Source: Gymnopilus junonius | Lineage: Eukaryota; Basidiomycota; Agaricomycetes; Agaricales; Galerinaceae | NCBI GenBank assembly: GCA_015501075.1 | Contig: JADNYJ010000319.1 | Location: forward strand, 1-36,855 | Direction: 5' to 3' | DNA length: 36,855 nucleotides | Shown here: one piece after another, positions 32,288 through 36,855 of the stretch | Position numbering within the stretch: the first letter of the stretch is position 1 | Layout of the letters: each line of letters begins with the position of its first letter | Notes under the pieces: model-generated | What the model saw: only the letters and a program-made list of their open reading frames with translations | The model's database searches: none | Told to the model about the DNA's origin: nothing | Translations under genes and position numbers: made by a program

Positions 32288-35279
32288 CTAATCATTCCTA
32301 TCCAAAGCGTCTTTAGCAGCATTAGTTATGCGCTGCAGATACTCTGAGGAAAGGTTAGTTAGAAACAAAGAGGAAAGAATGCTTTACATACTCTCGATTT
32401 CCGAAAGCAGCATTTCCTGCGTTCAACGTATTTGGATTAGCCAAATGTATTCCATCCAAAGCGGAATTGCACACCATTTTATCTTCACGAGGAGTATCCA
32501 GAGGTGCGCCTCTGATATCTTCTTCAAGAGAGTCGTCGGAATTGTTTTGAGGACAGGCAGTGATGGCCATAATGCCTCTTAACTCCTCGACATGCTCTAG
32601 CACCTGTTGTGGCAGGGCTTCCATTTTCTCGTTGAGCCGATTTGCCGGTTGAGATGCAACCTCCAATAGTGCTGACGGAAGTTGTAGTTCTGAAATGGAA
32701 GTCACGGTAGGTCTACGAAGACCGATTGGTCTCATCGTGCCGTTACTGACAACAAGCCCAAGGTACTGTTAGTCGGAGTGTTTCCAGTAGCCAGAATAGG
32801 TGTTCTGTTTAGGACAGGGTTGTGATGATCGGTGTCGATTTCGATGTCAACATCAAGGATTTCAGATTTGATTATACTTTTATATTGTGTTGAATAAGCT
32901 TCCGCCAAGACTGAACCCAGACAATGTTAGTTAAGGTAAAAACAAGGAAGAACAGAGACATACTTGAAATTAAAATCGTCATTGTTCCTACTCCGACAAG
33001 GGCCCACACCACGAATATGGAACGACCAGCAGGCGTTTTGGGTGCAAAATCACCTAGAAAGTACATGCAATTAGAACCATTAGATCGGGATGATTTTAAT
33101 ACGGATACAGCTTACCATAACCAACAGTAGTGAATGAAACAAAACCTGCAGATGGCGTCAACAAAGTTCGGGCCAAAACATTCTTCAGGTACTAACAGAA
33201 GTAAACGGCAGACCCAAAGCCCCAGTTTTCCGTCTGCATGAAGATAGCAGCTCCTACCTGAAAGCAAACAAACATTGTCAACCAAAGGTATGAACGAAAG
33301 GCATAGTAAATTCTGACCATCCAGAAAATCACGAATAATGTCAAGGCAAGGCCTAGCCTGACACGAAAAGCACTCCTTTCTTCAAGTTCCAAAGATTCGA
33401 CCAGCGGAGGTTCCTCTTCGTGCATGGTTGTCATTGTCATTGTCCTAGTAAATGGTACACCAAGGCCCGTTCTAACGGGCGAATTATATGTATCATCTCC
33501 GTTCAAGTCATCGCCTTCCTCCTCTGTGGCTTGTGCATCCTGTGGGCTTTGATTCCGTGATTCGGGCTGGAATCCGTGAGTTACCGCAACAGCGAACTTT
33601 CCCAGCAGCGTAACCATTCCACCCAGCCGCATGTGCGTCAACGTAGGAGGGACTGTATTCCCAGTATGGGTAGTGTCGAACGTTGCAAACCACGGGTTGG
33701 GTGGAGTGGCGTTGCTAGCGTCAACTTGGCCGCCAGCATCATCGGAACACCACATGCCATGCAATTTGAGCCCTTTGGGTACCAGTTCTGATAGTGGTGC
33801 GCCAGCTTCAAGGGCGGCAGTTTCAAGCTGGGATTCCGTCAGAACCTCCAAATTGAGTCGTTTATGTCTCTTTCCATAGACGTATCTCCATGCAGGATCC
33901 TCCCACTCCCGCCACGTCTGATCCGACGCACGTCGCCAAAGTGAACGAAGCTTTGAATACCAATGGTGATGCCTCTTTTTTAGGTCGACGCGCTGTCTTT
34001 GTTCTCTGTCGAGGTCATCAACCCATACAGGGTACCCATTCTCGCGGAGACGCCAGCGGACAGCCGCACGCCACCGACTGCGGATACGTCTTTCGCGTTG
34101 GCGTGCCTTGAATGCCCCGAGGCGAGCTCGAAACCCCACGGCTGCAGCCTCGAGGAGAGCATCCCGTGAGAGTGCCACAGCCAATGCCAGGTTGAGGATA
34201 CCTCCAGCAACATAAAAGCATGTAAAGATACGAGATCCGGCGGACGTGGGGTGCAAATCTCCAAACCCTGAGTTGAAGACCCAAAAATTGACGTCAATAT
34301 TTTAGGGGAAATGACAGGATTCTTCTGCAACGTACCTATAGTTTCGATTGAAACAACAGAGAGATATAGGGCATCAATAAAGTCCATTCTGAGCATCACT
34401 GCTATAATGAGCGAGCCTAAGGACAAGTAGCCCAATAGGACGATTATGATAATGACCAGCGAACGTTGCTTGGGCGTGAGACCGCTACCTGTAAGTAAGA
34501 GGTCATGAGACTGCCTATATCCAACTTATCAGTCAAATTTTACCACTAACCTGCATGACTAAAGTCTTTTGTTTGGCAATAGTCTGTGATTAGAGTGATG
34601 TTGGTGAGCGTTGACGCGATGGTGGAGCACACAGTGAACCAGAATCCTTGGCCATACGTGAATCCGTCGCTAAAGCGGTGCTCTACACCGAAGATCGTCA
34701 CGGCCGGTATATTTATCAAGTCTGCATGGATAATGTGAGTATTCGGACGGATAAGATAGCACAACAGAAACACAGAAGCGGCGTACCATGAAGTGTCAGG
34801 AAGATAATGCTGAACATGGTCATTGTTTTGATCCTGCGCTCTGCAAAACGAATTACGAGGCAGGTACTAGCGAGTACGCCGCATGCCATACTCAATGCCA
34901 TGCCGGCGTTGAGCAATGGTGGATTGGGTCGGGCTTGAAGTACAGCGTTGTCTGCACCGGTGCGAACATACCAGTGCCCCGTCAAACTGGGAATAGAAAG
35001 CATAACGGAAAAGGGTATCATGATCCCGGAGAATATAGGTAGCACACGATAAGAACGAGTCGAGTCACTGTCTACTGCGTCATCTAGAAAGTCCTATAGT
35101 CTCGCTTTGCATCAGGTACTAGCGAAGCTTACGCTTGGAAGAATGCGCACCATATCATTCGTTGTTGCTTCGAGCTGTATGTTTAATTTGGGTCGACTGT
35201 TTTTTTCCGGATCTTCTGACGTTCTGCTTGACTTATCATGGACGAAAAGGCGACGAATAGGTTTTGGGAGGATAAGCAT
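32288..35279 (-). CDS. TOK-type outward-rectifier K+ channel, paralogue A
   Basis: Twelve exons fit in phase on the minus strand: 35279-35133, 35093-34787, 34721-34551, 34488-34336, 34267-33318, 33257-33197, 33145-33116, 33053-32964, 32910-32767, 32689-32475, 32416-32392, 32343-32288; 782 residues. Membrane segments include PIFSGIMIPFSVMLSI, GMALSMACGVLASTCLVI and SLVIIIIVLLGYLSLGSLII. Pore 1 filter is TIGFGD (residues about 258-263); pore 2 filter is TVGYGD (about 603-608), followed by the last segment SIFVVWALVGVGTMTILIS. The 300-residue cytosolic linker between segment 6 and 7 holds a basic stretch (KARQRERRIRSRWRAA) and WREWEDPAWRYVYGKRHKRL. The intron 32766-32690 is the least certain junction: a shorter intron used by paralogue B would break the frame here. 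The 60-nt intron 33317-33258 is in frame and free of stops. Confidence 0.9.
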
Positions 35280-35823
35280 AGCAACATTCCAGTCTCAATA
35301 GGGTGATCTAGAAGATTGCCGCGAGGAAGAGTGGAGAGAAGAGATAGGTACATGTCAAAAAGGCCAGGGAAAAGCTATTAATCCTCCTGGCGGCAAGGTC
35401 TGCATGTCGGAGCCTGGATGTCAATATGTTCGAAGGGAGACATGGAAGAGCCGGAACAAGTGCCGAAGTGGGGTGACACTGCTGGCACGGGACTTTTTTA
35501 GCTAGGGTAAAATCTAGGTGAAATAGTAGCTTACATGTTTAAGTTTTATGCATATTTTACCCACCAGGAAAAGACAATTGAAATGAAATGCTTAAACTAG
35601 TCATAAATTATCCAAACAAAAAACATTGCATCATAATTTTACGGTCCGATTCACATATCCTTTAATGGAAGTTTGGCGCAGTGAAGAACAATAGAGAAGT
35701 GTTGACTTTTGCCGAAATTTTCTGTCACATTAATTGTTCACATTTCTTATGGGTGAAATATTGGTAAAAGTTAATCATTCTATAAGATTGTGCGTAAATG
35801 GAAAGATAAAAATTCACATGATT

Positions 35824-35852
35824 ACGATGCTTTTACGTAAGTAAAACATCGT
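35824..35852. repeat. Inverted repeat ACGATG-TTTTAC
   Basis: ACGATGCTTTTAC at the left pairs with GTAAAACATCGT at the right with a single bulged C and a GTAA centre. Confidence 0.75.
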
Positions 35853-36001
35853 TCTTTTAGAGGACATTCTTGTAACGCTCTGTGATCCCGCAGCATCTCA
35901 ACATGTCTGCAATCAGGACGATGGCGTGCTTGTTCGGCTTGGTCCGGCTGGCGGTTATATTTAGATTAAAATTATTTTTAAATGCTACATCTTGTCTGCT
36001 G

Positions 36002-36028
36002 ATATAAGCGGCGGGACGCCGCTTATAT
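36002..36028. repeat. Perfect 12-bp hairpin, 3-nt loop
   Basis: ATATAAGCGGCG, loop GGA, then CGCCGCTTATAT. The GC-rich core in an AT-rich setting would form a very stable stem. No T-run or coding context suggests a specific function. Confidence 0.85.
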
Positions 36029-36189
36029 AATATAATAAGTTACAAGGGCCACTGGACCCTTCAAGCTCTGGTGCCTATTTATTTGATAGTTTTAGTACAG
36101 CTGTACCATTGTACCCTGAATCTCTTATCCTATGTATATACATGAACAACTATATCAATATCTGCATTCAAAGGACTCAACAATACTGT

Positions 36190-36780
36190 CATGAAAACTA
36201 GTGTTTAAAAGTCTGGTCCAGTCCAGTTTTTGGGTGCCTGAGGACCCTAACTGAGACTGAGACTGGTTAGGTAAATTTAGAAATGTTCAAATAACTGGAC
36301 CAGACTGCAACTAACTGGTCTTGATCAGTTTTGTGTGGTTATTTGCAGTTATATAATTGGTTTTAACTGGTTACAGTTATAACCAGTTATCAACCAGTTT
36401 TCTTTGCATAAATAATTGTTTTGTAGTATAAAATAAATTAATCACTATTTTTGTGGTCAAATGAGCCCAAGAACATCCCAAATGGTTGAGAAATGAGAAA
36501 ATTAGAGCAGATTTGATGCTTTTTGCGAGTTTTGCTATAACTTTATCAATTCTCAACCAAAATTTACGTTTTTAGGGTTGTTCAAAAGCAACAAGACGTC
36601 TCTATTATCATATAAAATTTCAGAATTTTTGACAGGTTTTGATCAGTCTCAAGAATTCTAAAATTTGGACTAACCACTAACCAGACCATTGTTACAGTTA
36701 CAATCAGTTAGTATATTTTGCAGTTACGATCAGTTATGGTCCAGTTCAGTCTTGGTTATTTTCCAGTTAACTAACCTAAC
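36190..36780. repeat. Cluster of AACTGG / CAGTTA motifs in both orientations
   Basis: Motifs such as AACTGGT, ACCAGTT, CAGTTA and TAACTG occur more than twenty times over 590 bp, dense at both ends (36190-36420 and 36670-36775) and sparse in the middle. This end-heavy layout resembles subterminal repeats of a non-autonomous DNA transposon, but clear terminal inverted repeats and a target duplication were not found. Confidence 0.5.
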
Positions 36781-36855
36781 CTTCAAGTACTAATAAAAAC
36801 CTTTATCCTAATGTATTCTCATCATTGGATTATTGAACCAGAGTCTATTAAGAAA

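Larger units (their letters stand above)
35280..36855. other. AT-rich non-coding right end
   Basis: No gene is supported. The first part upstream of 35279 should contain the promoter of paralogue A. Two hairpins lie at 35824-35852 and 36002-36028, and 36190-36780 carries a dense set of AACTGG/CAGTTA motifs (separate entries). Confidence 0.5.

Noticed and set aside
26984..32324. Short alternative C-termini (REVSAAHN / REVSAEYY) in the two channels
   Set aside because: They appear only if the GTATGC/GTGTGC intron just upstream is ignored. With it spliced, both proteins end in the clearly conserved LLSEIEKxLQxITNAAxDAL helix.
32690..32766. Frameshift in channel paralogue A near 32767
   Set aside because: Copying the splice pattern of paralogue B gives a stop, but a 77-nt intron from GTACCT to ATTTCAG keeps the frame and joins to the conserved LQLPS block, so the gene is probably intact.

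Overview
The window looks like a chromosome segment of a filamentous basidiomycete, most likely an Agaricomycete. Genes carry many short GT-AG introns of about 40-80 nt. Two housekeeping ER genes and two TOK-type potassium channels are recognisable. The left two thirds is filled with decayed retroelements and multi-copy gene relics whose C-to-T decay at CpG fits methylated repeats. No bacterial-type features (operons, ribosome binding sites, CRISPR) are present.

Layout: (1) 1-3675 + strand, a seven-exon gene for a long low-complexity protein of unknown function, open at its 5' end. (2) 3676-5460, pyrimidine-rich sequence, then a 48-bp minisatellite with a 212-bp higher-order period, then an A/T-rich TTTCAGAAGATTTT-like stretch. 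(3) 5540-7543 - strand, a truncated Ty1/Copia element (LTR, half-tRNA primer site, broken gag). (4) 7618-10787 + strand, a decayed gene of about 3.2 kb with eight in-frame stops, all TGA. (5) 11301-13111 and 20264-22762 - strand, a decayed transposon-like locus with a Ulp1-type cysteine protease relic and a second long protein relic. It was split when a complete 7,066-bp Copia element (13115-20180, 431-bp LTRs, 5-bp AGCTG target duplication) landed on an intron acceptor. Two MITEs with TA target duplications are nested here: one inside the Copia reverse transcriptase (18670-18902) and one inside the host relic (21231-21380). (6) 23718-36855, a gene-rich host block: a Derlin (DER1-like) gene on - and a 3-ketodihydrosphingosine reductase (TSC10/KDSR-like) gene on + from a shared 511-bp intergenic region, followed by two tandem - strand paralogues of a two-pore, eight-segment TOK-type K+ channel (26938-30032 and 32288-35279). 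The right end is AT-rich non-coding sequence with hairpins and a cluster of AACTGG/CAGTTA motifs.

How it works together: DER1 (ER-associated degradation) and TSC10 (the second step of sphingolipid synthesis) both act at the ER membrane and could share a divergent promoter. The two channels are a tandem duplication that kept exon sizes but changed the second selectivity filter, one donor site and one intron. The repeat half records an order of events: an old transposon-like locus, then Copia insertion into its intron, then MITE insertion into Copia, with CpG deamination acting on all layers. I did not find a clearly novel multi-gene system. The most informative signals are the nested insertions and the CpG-decay record written into the LTR pair.
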